DNA of 64,000 nucleotides from Symsagittifera roscoffensis (taxonomy: Eukaryota > Xenacoelomorpha > Acoela > Convolutidae): NCBI RefSeq assembly GCF_963678635.1, contig NC_087063.1:81331574-81395573 (forward strand), read 5' to 3'. This document shows positions 10,415 to 21,113 of this stretch, piece after piece. Numbering within the stretch: position 1 is the first letter of the stretch; each line of letters begins with the position of its first letter. The notes under the pieces are model-generated. The model saw nothing but the letters and a program-made list of their open reading frames with translations. It was not told the DNA's origin and ran no database searches. The translations under genes were made by a program, and so were the position numbers.

Positions 10415-13400
10415 CTGAAACACAAAAATTAGTTTAGAAGGAACGATTCTAAAAACCACATCAAACAATGCCGACATTTTTCAAAACGTTTGTTTTGAAA
10501 AAAAAAACATTAAAGTCGGACCAGTTAACTTCTCCGGATTCAGCCTGAAGTCTATCCAATTTTTGGCTTCAAAAAGTAGGTGGGATTTTAGGTACCAAAA
10601 ATCAATCACATTATTTGTTCGCGAGAAAATTAGTCGCGTTAAATGCAAAAACGCTCAAACAGACTATTTTTTGACGCTTCCGTGAAAGGCTAGTTGTATA
10701 AGGCAGCGGAGCGCTATGGTTTTTGCGAAATGACCAAAAACCAAACAAGGCCATATAGGATAAGTATCCTTTTTTCTGAAATAAATTTCTTTCATCCATC
10801 CTCTGTTAAAAATTAAATAATAAAAATTTGACTGGCTCAACAACCTTTGAAAGAATTATAGATGAAAGTTTTTGGTACAAATGGGATCAACTTTTTCGTT
10901 ACAAACTATAGTTTGCCCTCAAGTAAATAATCATACAAAAATTCCTTTCAAATTCAAGCTCAGTTTGTCAAAAAATTGTCCCGAAGTCTTTATAAAACAT
11001 GAATAACTGCTTATAGGAAACGTGGGAATCGATGCTTGATGAGTTAACTTACCCAGGTAATTTTCGGCGAGGTGATGTGCATGTGTAGTGTTCGCTGCCA
11101 GTCGCTTCTCTTCCATCATGGTCAGCTGGTAGTAGTTCTGGGTAGTCCAATCCAGCTGACAGGTCCCGTCCTCCGGCAAGCTCAGCCCATACATCAAAGC
11201 AGAGTTCCACGCCTCCATGTTGAGGGCATACACGTTGCGATCTACACGTCGAAAGATCTCAGTTAGACAATTGCCGCAGTTAGAAAAAATTTTAAAAAAT
11301 TCTTCGAGCATATATATTTCTCAATTTCTTCGAAAATCGGAATAAAAACAAACACCTAATTCACAAAAAACTGTAAATCTAAAATAAACTGTGATTTAGA
11401 ACTTTTCCATTCATTGAAGTGCGACATTAGCTACAAATAGTAAAATTAAGCATGCGTTTAGCAGTTATAAAAACATGATTATAGCTCAGAAAAAAACCAA
11501 ACCCATAAAACTCTGAATAAACAAGTAAGTAATCTTTACACAATTCGTATAAAAATCACTCCAAATATCATAATACAAATTTATGAGATCAAAAAATGAA
11601 ATAATCTCAAAAAATTAAAATAATTGCAATTATTCACTATGATAGCAGTTCCTGTCGTTTTGTGGTCTCAAAAACTCAACGGTTGATCAAATTGAATCAC
11701 AAGACTGTCCAAATTAATTCGATAATTTCTGATTTCCAGGTCGTGGACTCACTCTAAGCTCCGACCAGGGATTCCAAACCAGCATTATAAAAACTTTGTG
11801 AATTATATCCAGGAGCTTATGTTTGTCCGACAAGGAGTCTCTAAAAACTTCGATCCGTGTTTCAAACTTAAATGGGAAAAGTGACAGCCCTTTCATGAAT
11901 GGGTCGGAACTAACGAGAATCTTTCGGAACCCTTACCCATAAAGTTCATATTTGTGACCTTTCTGTGGAAAAAAAGGCCGCCAAAAGTTTCGAACCGGGT
12001 TTCAGAACCAAATGGGAAAAGAAAAGTAAAGTGACTGACGCATGCAGATGACCCAGTTGGGGAAAGCGCACGAGTAGTCGTCCAGACCCTGGTCGCCATT
12101 CCACTTCAGATCCTCATTGTGGAACTCTTTCCTGCTCACACAAGCCTCGCCTGAGTCCTTTGTGAGAACTAAAAACGAGGAACGCAATCAGATTTTGGTG
12201 ATTAGTGAAGTTACTGGCTATACTACCTGCCAGTCAGCGAACAAATCGGCCTATTCGGGAGGCTGGTCGGGATCCATACGTGCCTTTCAGTGAAAAGAAT
12301 AGCATATTCAGCAGAGGGGGAGGGGGGTTTGAGAAAAGCGCGCTATGTTTAAAAGAAGACCAAGTGAGCACCGTCATCTCAATTAAGAAATATTCAGTAT
12401 CGCTTGAATAAAAACCCGAATAAGTTTTAATGATGGACTAAAAAAATCGAGGCGAGGATTGTTTTTGCTCTCCGAGTAATTTGGAGTATTTTTCCAAGAA
12501 TTTTGACCATGATATTTTGCAATGATCCTTTTGGACCCCGAGGTTAGTCCTCAAATATGAAAAATGAATGTAACAGAAAAATTTTTGACGAAAACAATGA
12601 GAATTATAAGTTATAAAGAGGGGCCTGGAACTCTGAATTAGACTGACGCCGGTCATCTGGCTGTCCAGAAAGGAAATCCTTCACGTCCATTGGATCTCCG
12701 GTGTACATATTCATGAATGGATTGGATTCATTTCCGAAGAAGCGCACGTAGCCAGTCCAGAACCCACCGTCATCCAGATACGCAGGATTGGCGAGGATCT
12801 GGTCTTGGTTTTTGTCCCAGAAATGATCCCTTAGTTTTTGCTGCAAAACCGCAGATATCTTTAACATTCTTTTGTTCTTCTTAAAATAAGTGAACCAAAC
12901 GGAAATCACATACAAATAAGGAACCCGCGGTAACGAGTTTCGACAAGCTATTAGTTTAAAAAGTAGCGGCATTAATTATGGTATCAGCACACACTTTTAA
13001 GACCATTTATCCACTAGGGAAGGGACCAACTTACGAGCTGTACAGCTCATCACGGCGAGCCACTGCTGTGCCCCTGTTTAAAAACTACATGCAGTTTTTT
13101 TTTGGTTTTTTTCATTTCTACTCAAAAGACACGTTGCTAAAAACCTGGCGACATTTCGGTTTACGGGATTATTTGGCAAAGTTGGTATATCGCAAAAAAA
13201 TCAATCTGCAACTGATTTGTTTTTAAAAACCGCTTCTTTTTGATTTATCCACGTGGTAGATATTTGTTTGTGTTTTGATTATTGATACTCACAGCATCAC
13301 CCGGGTTGTCGAAAGTGACAACGGTCGCCCCTCCCTCGAATCCACAAGCAGCCACAGCCTTATCCTGACTCACCGGGCCAAGATCAACCAGCATTTTATA

Positions 13401-14892
13401 GCAATGGTCCAGACCTATAGAAATATGGAACTTCAATCTTTTGGACAACCCATCTCCCGGCTTCCTTGCTAGCGTCATTCACGCTAGCCTCTACGGGAGG
13501 AGGGGGAGGTTACATCATAAAATAAATTTACTCCAAGCGTTTGGAGTTTTTGAAATAATTTTGAAAACTATATGAAGAAAATCATGCTGAAAAAATGTTC
13601 GTTTATTATTTACTCACCTTGCACTTTTTCAGATCCGTGGAGACACTCTGAAACAAAAAACGGAATTTATTTCTAAATACGACGAAAAAGTTAATTTTTT
13701 TTGCTTATTTTTATCTGGAACCCCCTTGATCTGTGTAACGACAACAAATTTGGGTGAACTATATCAATTTTTTTCTGGCGCAATAGGCACCATGATGAAT
13801 ATTAACATACCGATAAAAAAGGAATGCCCCCTCCCCCCTCCTAATTGTTGCTAAGGTTGCCCAATAAGTACCCTGTGGTACAATTTGACGTCAGCTATTT
13901 CTAAAAGGCAAGTTCGGCGTCAATCGACATTAATTTTGAAAAAGGAGCGCGCGCCGAGATTCAAATTCAATTTTTCAGAAACATTCTAAAAAAGACTTGG
14001 CGCGATTTTTTAATTTTTAGTTGTGACTGACAGCTGAATAAGGAAGTTTTCTCCTGCCAACAGCCTAAATCTCTCAATTTTAATCCGATATCGACATTTT
14101 TTTTGTGGTAGAGAACTATAGCTTACCCTCTTGACAAGTCAAGACTTCTTCTCGCTTCTTGAACCGCGGATGTTTCTTCGCCCTTGTAAAATTCAAATTA
14201 GCCGGTTAAAATTGCAGGCATCAAACTTAAACATCAAAATGTTTTTTTTTTATGATTGATGGGAGTTATAATCAGAAAAACCCAATTAAAATAAAATTCA
14301 TGACCCGGTCTCTTTTACGATTTAAGATCGACTGAATCGATTTTTCAAGCTCTGGAAAAAAACTCAAAAATAACCTCTTTTGATGCGAAAACAGGGTGTT
14401 TTTTTCTAAAAATACTTTTATTTTTCATTAAAAATAAGCTTATTTTGAAAAAAAAACAGGCTAAAGTGAAGTTTTGGAGATTCTTTTGAAATAAATTGAT
14501 CAAAAGTTTGAGCAATCGTTCACCTTAAATTAAAATGGCTTTTGAGTGGTCAGTATATTGAACCCCACCGTCGCACCCCTCCCCCCACCCCCCACAAATC
14601 CCATACTGGGTTATTATTTGGCTCTTCATCTGCGAATTTTCTCAAATAAAAGTTATTTCCTATTGTCCGATTATTTTGAAAACTGACAGGTTGACTAATA
14701 AGGCTATAACAAACACATTTGGTCTTCATACTTAACCTTGTAAAACCACTCGTTGCACCATAAAGATGATGTTCATGCGAGGTGAGAGGGGGGGGGGGGT
14801 TAAAAAGAGCCATTCACTTACATGCTTGCCTGGATGCAGCAAAGCACCAGAATCACAGCTGATAAAAACTCCGCCGAACCAAACACCTTCAT
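10368..14892 (-). CDS. Lectin gene 1: secreted C-type lectin-domain protein, 7 exons, complete
   Basis: Joined minus-strand exons 14892-14822, 13645-13614, 13414-13293, 12840-12648, 12168-12040, 11241-11053 and 10414-10368 give 783 nt, exactly 261 codons. Residues 1-23 are a signal peptide. The C-type lectin fold spans about 32-182: Cys pairs expected are 58-181 and 149-173, with an extra N-terminal pair 32/39 as in long-form domains. Family landmarks are FWTGYVRFFG (102-111), QPD (135-137), EACV (147-150), LDDYSC (168-173) and WVIC (178-181). QPD is the family's galactose-type Ca-site triad; LDD replaces the usual WND. A 78-residue C-terminal extension carries Cys210 and Cys258 and has no transmembrane segment. 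Intron phases are 2,1,0,1,1,1. Ligand and role are inferred; membership of the superfamily is firm. Confidence 0.88.
11053..11241 (-). CDS. Lectin gene 1 exon 6: C-terminal extension
   Basis: Encodes RNVYALNMEAWNSALMYG, LPEDGTCQLDW and NYYQLTMM followed by a charged helix-like tail. This block is as conserved among the three genes as the lectin exons, so it is under constraint. I know no named domain matching it. Confidence 0.88.
12040..12168 (-). CDS. Lectin gene 1 exon 5: end of the lectin domain
   Basis: Encodes GEACVSRKEF, GLDDYSC and FPNWVICM, with the last three domain cysteines. Acceptor TTTTTAG, donor GTCAGT, phase 1 at both ends. Confidence 0.9.
12648..12840 (-). CDS. Lectin gene 1 exon 4: lectin core with QPD
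   Basis: Encodes QKLRDHFW, FWTGYVRFFG and SGQPDDR, the second helix, central strands and long loop. It is 193 nt, as in the other two genes. The donor is GTCAGT rather than the GTGAGT of its paralogues. Confidence 0.9.
13293..13414 (-). CDS. Lectin gene 1 exon 3: start of the C-type lectin domain
   Basis: Encodes LDHCYKMLVDLG, then SQDKAVAAC and GGATVVTF: the first Cys, first helix and second strand of the fold. Acceptor TATAG, donor GTGAGT, ends in phase 0. Confidence 0.9.
13614..13645 (-). CDS. Lectin gene 1 exon 2: short linker with Cys32
   Basis: Only this 32-nt choice (acceptor CAGAG|, donor A|GTAAAT) keeps the frame between the signal-peptide exon and the first lectin exon. The more obvious sites (CAG| and AAG|GTGAGT, 13618-13647) would introduce a stop. 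It encodes VSTDLKKCKV plus split codons; the Cys likely pairs with Cys39. The exact ends need transcript support. Confidence 0.55.
14822..14892 (-). CDS. Lectin gene 1 exon 1: signal peptide
   Basis: ATG at 14892-14890 opens 23 codons, MKVF... with a hydrophobic core LSAVILVLCC and a small-residue end QAS, then donor GTAAGT. It ends in phase 2. Gene 2 has an equivalent exon with the same AT|GT junction. Confidence 0.8.
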
Positions 14893-14960
14893 AGTTTTTG
14901 AATTTTTTCAAGTCAGCGGCTGCAAATGCAAATCAAGTGAAAATGAAAGCTTTATGCGAA

Positions 14961-14968
14961 TTTATAAC
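14961..14968 (-). promoter_or_regulatory. Possible TATA box of lectin gene 1
   Basis: On the minus strand TTATAAAT lies about 70 bases upstream of the ATG of gene 1. In AT-rich DNA such matches arise by chance, and gene 2 shows no counterpart at the same place. Confidence 0.2.
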
Positions 14969-15331
14969 AATAATAACTTTAATAAAATTACAAGTGTACT
15001 TGATTGATTGTTCAATTGTTCAATTAAATCTCAATAGGCTGAAGAGCACTTTCAAACTGAGCAAGTTTGAGCAGAAAAATGAACTAATTTTTAGTTTCAA
15101 TTGTGATCGGTTAAATGCACACTTTTCGTTTTTCGGTTGCTTGGTGTCTCGTTTGAACTCTCTAATCATGCAATTACAGCTAGCTCGTAACACCATTTTC
15201 ACCCGTGCTTGATTCCAGCTAATTTTTCTAGAAACTTAAAACGAGAGCACCGTACAGCTGATTGCACCAAAAAACTGACTCTTGCTTCCAGATATCAGTG
15301 AAGTTCAATTGACAATTTACCTGATGCTCAC

Positions 15332-15410
15332 CTGGATCTGATCCCTGGCCTTCCGCTCATCAGCAATTACTTGCGCTATCTTCCACACGCCATCACCATT
15401 TATAAATAAG
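15332..15410 (-). other. Candidate exon in left arm of an inverted duplication
   Basis: A frame reading NGDGVWKIAQVIADERKARD ends at a good donor (CAG|GTGAGC at 15332/15331). It lies upstream of the lectin gene 1 start, on the same strand. A near-identical copy on the opposite strand (about 15660-15737) also ends at a donor-like GTAATA. The peptide is not part of the lectin genes and I do not recognise it. Confidence 0.35.
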
Positions 15411-15720
15411 AGTGCAAAAAAAGAACATTTTCATAACGACAGAAAGGCTCGGATTGACAGAAAGCTTTTTAAATTTCCCGACTAAATTTGCATGAGGTGT
15501 TTTGGTTTAGTTTTTCTTGATTGAAATTAAGGGCTATAATTCGCGTCCACCGAGGAGTTAGAGAACAACAGCTCATTGAACAGTTTTTTTAAAGGGTATA
15601 TCTCAATCCGAGCCTTTCTGTCGTTATGAAAATGTTCTTTTTTTGCACTCTTATTTATAAATGGTGATGGCGTGTGGAAGATAGCGCAAGTTATTGCTGA
15701 GCAGAAGGCCAGGGATCAGA
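15338..15720. repeat. Exon-bearing inverted duplication, ~119-bp arms
   Basis: Arms 15338-15456 and 15602-15720 are inverted copies with few differences, separated by about 145 bp of unrelated sequence. Both carry the same short coding-like stretch, one on each strand. Confidence 0.85.
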
Positions 15721-15737
15721 AGACCAAGGCCATTACG
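15660..15737 (+). other. Candidate exon in right arm of the inverted duplication
   Basis: Reads NGDGVWKIAQVIAEQKARDQ then KTKAIT before GTAATA. Relative to the left-arm copy it lost one codon and changed the tail. Which arm is ancestral cannot be told here. Confidence 0.3.
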
Positions 15738-16104
15738 GTAATACACCTTCGAAAATATGGACAAACTTAATGACAACGGAGAGAAGACAAAAAATGCAAC
15801 GCAGCTGTTTTGAAAAAAAAAACAATTGAAACCACACAATAGAGGATAGTGGGGAAAATTGTATTTCTTTAAATCATCATCTTGATAAGATTTAAATGGG
15901 TATTCAACCGAATAAGCCAGTCAAATCAGTTATTTTGTTAAAATCGCACGTCCTTAAAAGTCTCTTTATAGAATATTTGATGTCGTCTATTCTAAACCGG
16001 GGACATACATAAACTAAATATCGAAAAAAAAACAGAAAACTTGTTGCTCATATGGAGGATTGAAACGTTTCTCTCAGTCTGGGAGTGGGCGACAACCACA
16101 CTTC

Positions 16105-16449
16105 ATTTGGCCTTATTCGACTCCCTGCCAACCCAAAGGCCCCCTTTGTACTCTTTTGAGATAGCCATTTTTGGCTGACTGACCCTAATTTTTTCTAAAG
16201 GCGCCTAAGGCGCCAAAATATACTTAAGTTCAGGGGGGAGCGCGCGCCAAAAAAAACGCATATTTTTGGTAAAAAAACTTCCAAAAAAGCCTAAAAACGC
16301 CTAAAAATTTGCCTGCAGCGCAGAAAATCTCGTCAAACGCGGATCTTTATAGTGATTTGGGAGAGCTCGGAAAATCAACTTGGTCGGTCTCAAAATGAGG
16401 TGGACAAAATTTTCAAAAGTTTTTTGAAAATCTTAGATCCGCCCCTGCA
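16105..16449. mobile_element. hAT-like non-autonomous element, family B, copy 1
   Basis: Shares with 21918-22295 and 22867-23215 an ordered set of blocks: CCCTTTGTAC, a GGCGCC-rich block, AGCGCGCGCC, repeated CAAAAAAGC-like units and GAGAGCTC. The right end GATCCGCCCCTG matches the inverted terminus of the family; the left end is missing or rearranged. Confidence 0.55.
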
Positions 16450-16625
16450 TTAAGTCACACTTTCTTCTCCTGATTTTCAGTTTCATTAGGTTTCTATAAA
16501 TGATCGTAGACAGGCGTACAGTAAATTTTTGTGTCATGTTCCTCTGAGAAACAACAATTTTTGGTGCACTCTTTGTTTCAATGCTGTCATCTGTTATCCA
16601 ATTATTGTCTTTGTATGTAAATAAA

Positions 16626-17365
16626 ACTGCTCGTATCAGGATACAGCCCTAAATGTTCCGACTGCATTTTAATTTCATTGGGGTATTTCAATTTAAAGTA
16701 GACGATGAAATTAGATTTTCAGGTTTTTATGAGGTTATGTTTTTATTTTTTCAATTTGGAACGAATTTTTAAACGGATTAAATCTCCGCTTACGCGTTAA
16801 TAGCGCGAAATATATCACGAGTCCGGGTTGACCTCGCAGAGATCGTCATCCCCGAGTCCCCGAGTCAGCTATGTAGCATGAATCAGAGCTGCATCTGTAC
16901 TCATGTTTTAACTTCATAGCAGCACTGAATCATGGATAATTCAGTGCGACGATAGCTATTCAGAGATTTTTAAGCTGTAACTCCAAAATTTTGGCGCTCT
17001 GAGAAAGTTGTGATTTTTATCGCTGATTAACGATGTTTTAGCGCTAATTCCAATTTACATGTTGTTGTCCTGATCATGGAGAAGTGCCTCTGATCAGGGC
17101 CTGAAACAGCGATAATTATGACGTCAAAACGGGCTTTAATTGTCCCAAGTTTGCCAAACTGGCAATCTTAAGACCCCTGTAACTTCAAAAAAAATTATCA
17201 CAGGTGAAATAACTTTTAAAAATTTATCTGAGGTACACAATACCTTTCGATTGATATTTTAAAAATTTTGTCAAAATTTGCTTCTTAAAAAGGCGAACAT
17301 TGTCTGGAGAAAAAACCACTCCGAGCACAATTAGTCCATCATTTTCTTCGAAAATTGTCGGAACA
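16626..17365 (-). mobile_element. Helentron-like non-autonomous element, copy 1 (interrupted)
   Basis: Begins ACTGCTCGTATCAGG and ends GTCGGAACA, with the shared inner blocks CTCCGCTTACGCGTTAATAG and AATTGTCCCAAG. A 314-bp element (16821-17134) is inserted in the middle. Compare the reference copy at 33320-33845. Confidence 0.75.
16821..17134. mobile_element. Nested 314-bp fold-back-type element
   Basis: Interrupts the Helentron-like copy, as shown by comparison with uninterrupted copies. Left end GTCCGGGTTGACCTC and the right end read in reverse (AGCCCGTTTTGACGTC) are inverted repeats, and both resemble the termini of the elements at 53951-54979 and 55072-55857. Two internal hairpins are visible near 16922 and 17075. 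Confidence 0.6.
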
Positions 17366-18846
17366 GTAACCTCTTGACTTAATCAGTTTTTAATCAGTTT
17401 GTTTATTCAATGTCACTCTCAGGTGGTTTAATCAACGTCGTTTATTGCAGGTGGTTGACGCTGAATTCTTTCGTTTTCTTATTTTGTTATTCGTAAAATA
17501 TTTCTCGGCAGAATCAGTGGTATCACAAAAAAGGTTCTACACAAAAACGGCCTTGAGTATGCTGGATTATGCTCAGACAGGCCTGATAGCTTTTCGTACA
17601 TCTTCTGCAAATTGCGCAAACCACAATTAATCAAGACTCTCAATAATGATTTTGCATCATTTTTTAAACGCACAAATTTTTGTAAATATGTTAACAATTG
17701 TCTTCTGCACTTTCATTAAAGGTTGATACCACTTGAGAAAGAGCGCGAAAATTCTATACATTTTCATGCATACTCTCAATGGATTTTGTCATCAGTTTTG
17801 CTTCAAAGTAGTTACGTGGTATCTCCTACTTCCCGGGCTAACATCCATTTATTTAAAATGAAGTCTGTAGAAAAATATATGGATTCTATGGAAAAATTGC
17901 TTATCGTACAATATTACTAGAAAAAATGTCTGATAAGCATTTTGTCAACCGAAATTTTCTTAGGCCAAATGCTTCCAAAAATGGCTTTTTTGACCTGTAT
18001 TTTCAAAAGAAAATGAGCAAAACCTTACGAAACAATTGGGGGAGATCAAAAAATTAAATACTGGGAGGGTTTGGTTTTGGTGGGGGTAGAAGGTGGCGGG
18101 TGTATGTGACAAAAAAAGCAAACGGGACGGGATGGAATTTTCTCGCATTTTGAATAAAAGGCATGAAAAAAAGGTAGGCCAAGCATTCGTTTTGCAATTT
18201 TTCTGCCTTACTCACATGAAAAAAAAATCATTTGCAAGACAAGAAACAAAATTAAAGTGGAAAAAATTTCAATTTAATTATTTTTAAATGAATTATAATT
18301 AACTTCAAATTTGATCAAAACAATTGATTTTCATCTTTTTTTTTCCATTTTGTTGTCTAAGGGTAACATGGGAAGCGATTAGAATTTTAACATTCTAAAC
18401 CACAAAAACCCATTATATTGATTTATTTTCACTTTTCTTAGATGCCAGTTCGTCCTTTTTTGCAAATGATGAGACTCAGAGTGGGCATGTCGCAAACAAA
18501 AACACTCAAAATGTTTATCTTGAGACCTCAGCAACCCAAAAAATATTAAGCAATTTTAATCAATCAAATAAAGACTTGTCGGGAGTTTGCGCAATCAAGA
18601 TTTTTCTGTGAACATTTTCTGTCCACCGGAGACAATTTTGCACTGTTTTCGCGGCTTAATGAAGATATTTTGTTTATTTGAGCAATCCATTAGCCAAATG
18701 TCTCATCTTTGCTTTAAAATGAAATTAAAATTATTCTAATCAAAAACAAAAAGAAATTCATGCTTTTAACTTGAAGTTTCTTGACAAAGACTGACCAGAA
18801 CTAAAACATAAAAAGGCTAGCCGGTTAATGTGCAACTGGTTTTACT

Positions 18847-19150
18847 AGCTTAAAATTAAATTTTAGGGTTTTTTATAAGGCACAATTTAGCTGTTTTGAG
18901 CCTGCTCACTTGCATTATTCGCTCGAATTAAGACGAAAAATCAAAAGTTTCGAACTAGTTTTTCTCGAGACCAGAAAAAAATTTTGAAAAATTTTTTGAA
19001 GTTTTTCGACTCCCGACTAAAGGAGCTTTAATATGATATATTACTCAACCCAGTCCGATATATATTTGTGGTGCCTGATTTTGCGTGGAAAAAAAGACTA
19101 AAACACGCCGAAATACAAAGTCCCTCCACATTTTCAACGGACGGAACAAA
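18847..19150. repeat. Dispersed repeat R, copy 1
   Basis: Roughly 300 bp matching 52849-53170 in the same orientation, including AATATGATATAT, CTCAACCCAGTCCGAT and CCTGATTTTGCGTGGAAAA. No terminal repeats are visible; the class is unknown. Confidence 0.75.
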
Positions 19151-20069
19151 TATGGACGGAAATAACGATGAACAAAAAATTTTTTCAACTTATGTGATTG
19201 AAAGATTTGTTTTTTTTTTCGTGACAAGTGACCATAAATATTCTTGGTATACGAAAACACCCTAAGCATCCTTTTAGTCATAAAGATTTGTTACATTAAA
19301 AGTTTATGATTCACACCCGATTGAGGCCATTGAATCATGTCCAGGTTTATGGCCAAGATTAGTAATTGATTTGAGGATTAAAAATTCATTGTTTTTGTGT
19401 TTATTTGATGAAATCTAACAAAAAGAGAGCGTTCCACGTTTTTGCACAGAACTTCTGCCGATCAGCGTGCCTAAATTTTGGCAAAATATACATAAGATAC
19501 GTAAGAGGTTTTATGTTTTTCAAACTTTCACTGATATCTCCTTAAAATTATTAATGAAAAGTTTTCATAAAGATTGAAATCAAATTCATGTATGCAACTT
19601 TTAAAATGTATGCAACATTTTTATTTTTTTTCAGCGAAGTTTTTCAAAAGGTTTCGAGATAATTATAACTGTGATGATTAAAAACGAGGCAATATTTCAG
19701 TAATTTTCTAATAAAAAAATCAAATAAAAGAGCAATAAAGCGTCCGACTTTTAAAATGTATGCAAATATTCTTCTTTTAATGTTTTCCAACATTTTTTTC
19801 GAAATGGTTTTGAAATTAGTTATACAAATGTGATGATTTGATTATAGGTAAAAATAATAATTAGTTTTGGTCAACTTTTCCAATCGCTGAAAACTGGCTG
19901 ATTAAACAATTGAATTCCATAGCTTGATTGAGAAATGATGATTCCAAAATTTTTGAAATTTCCCAAATAAAAGGTTTTAAAATTGACTATATCATTAGCT
20001 AGACCCCACAATCGCCCACTATTTAGTAAAAGCAAGAGGGGACTAAGCCAACGCATATGCAAATACTAC

Positions 20070-20762
20070 AGTGATGATTTAAATTATCCGGACACAACGA
20101 ATAAAACTTGACATTTAAATAACGTTTTCTCAATTTGGGTTGATTTTAGACAAAAATGATGAAGGCTAATCTTGCTTTAATTTTTGACAGAATTTTTATG
20201 GTGCATTTTTGTGCAAAGTTTACCCGAAAATTTACCCCAAAACTTAACAACTTTTGGCTTTTTAGTCAACCAAAATTTTCTCCAAGCCTATTTTTTTTAG
20301 TTAATGACGAAACTAAATCATTGCAAGCCTCTTATGCAGCCCAACAAAATTTATCAAAGGTATAATCTCCAAAAACGGGCGCAAAAGGTTTTTAAAATTA
20401 GTGTTTTATAAAGTAAAATTTTTATTTTTTGGCTATCAAACTAAAATAATGTCTTTTTAAACAAAATGAGAAACTTATACTTCCTCAATTGGGCTACATA
20501 AGAGGCTTGCACTGTTTTATTTTGTCAATAAATGAACAAATTGTTTTTAGGAGTATTTTTTGATTGACCAAAAAAGCCAAATATGATAGTTTTTGGGCGA
20601 ATTTTTGTAAATGTTGCAAAACAAATTGCAAAAAACTGTTTCTGTGAAAACTTAAAGCAGATTGGTCTTCATCAAATGGTATCTAAAATTAACTCAATGT
20701 GAGAAAAACGCATTTTAACTTTCAAGTTTATTTGTTCTGTCCGGGTAATTTAAATCAGCACT
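20070..20762. mobile_element. 693-bp giant inverted repeat (fold-back MITE)
   Basis: The left arm (20070 to about 20385) and right arm (about 20455 to 20762) are inverted copies along almost their whole length: GATTTAAATTATCCGGACA at the left is mirrored by TGTCCGGGTAATTTAAATC at the right, and GCAAGCCTCTTATG near the centre is mirrored by CATAAGAGGCTTGC. The arms are diverged, so it is old. There is no coding capacity. Confidence 0.8.
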
Positions 20763-20888
20763 TTATATCTAGAGTCAAATTTTAAACCCTTTTCGCAATA
20801 GGGAGGATAACATAAGTTCACCCTAAGGACAAAACCCACTTAGGTTCAAAACCCACAAAACCCACTTATATACCCTTGCACCTACCAT

Positions 20889-20950
20889 AGTCCCTTCACA
20901 CTTTTTCAGCTTGGCAGGAACAAAAATGAATAAGACCCTTCATTCCTGTG
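20889..20950 (-). other. Conserved 3' UTR block of lectin gene 2
   Basis: About 120 bp past the stop codon, a 60-bp block is also found past the stop of gene 3 (56007-56079); both contain AAGACCCTT on the plus strand. This is shared ancestry or a shared 3' UTR element. Confidence 0.5.
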
Positions 20951-21066
20951 CAATAACTATATTTCCAGTTGCCAGTCTAACAACTATTGATGATTGATTT
21001 TTATTAATCTTTTCAATAGTTCTTCATTGTGCGGAAGCAAAAATGTCCCGTCAAACTGTCATGTTT

Positions 21067-21113
21067 TCACTGCGGACAAGAAGGCGATTTGATTGCGCCG
21101 TCGTTGAGAATTT
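21067..21113 (-). CDS. Lectin gene 2 exon 7: last exon
   Basis: Encodes ILNDGAIKSPSCPQ then TGA; acceptor TTTCAG is identical in all three genes. Confidence 0.85.

Larger units (their letters stand above)
15740..21066. other. Spacer between lectin gene 1 and the 3' end of gene 2
   Basis: No supported gene. It holds transposon remnants (16105-16449, 16626-17365, 18847-19150, 20070-20762) set in AT-rich DNA. Frames of 60-78 codons here show no family motifs. Confidence 0.6.

Noticed and set aside
11072-11266. Plus-strand ORF of 64 codons
   Set aside because: It is the antisense shadow of lectin exon 6.
12978-13226. Plus-strand 82-codon ORF
   Set aside because: It lies in the intron region beside exon 4 of lectin gene 1, opposite strand, ends in poly-Phe, and has no motif.
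14534-14811. A second full hAT MITE beside lectin exon 1
   Set aside because: The right end matches the terminus at 35157, but the left end does not form a convincing inverted repeat and no target duplication is visible.
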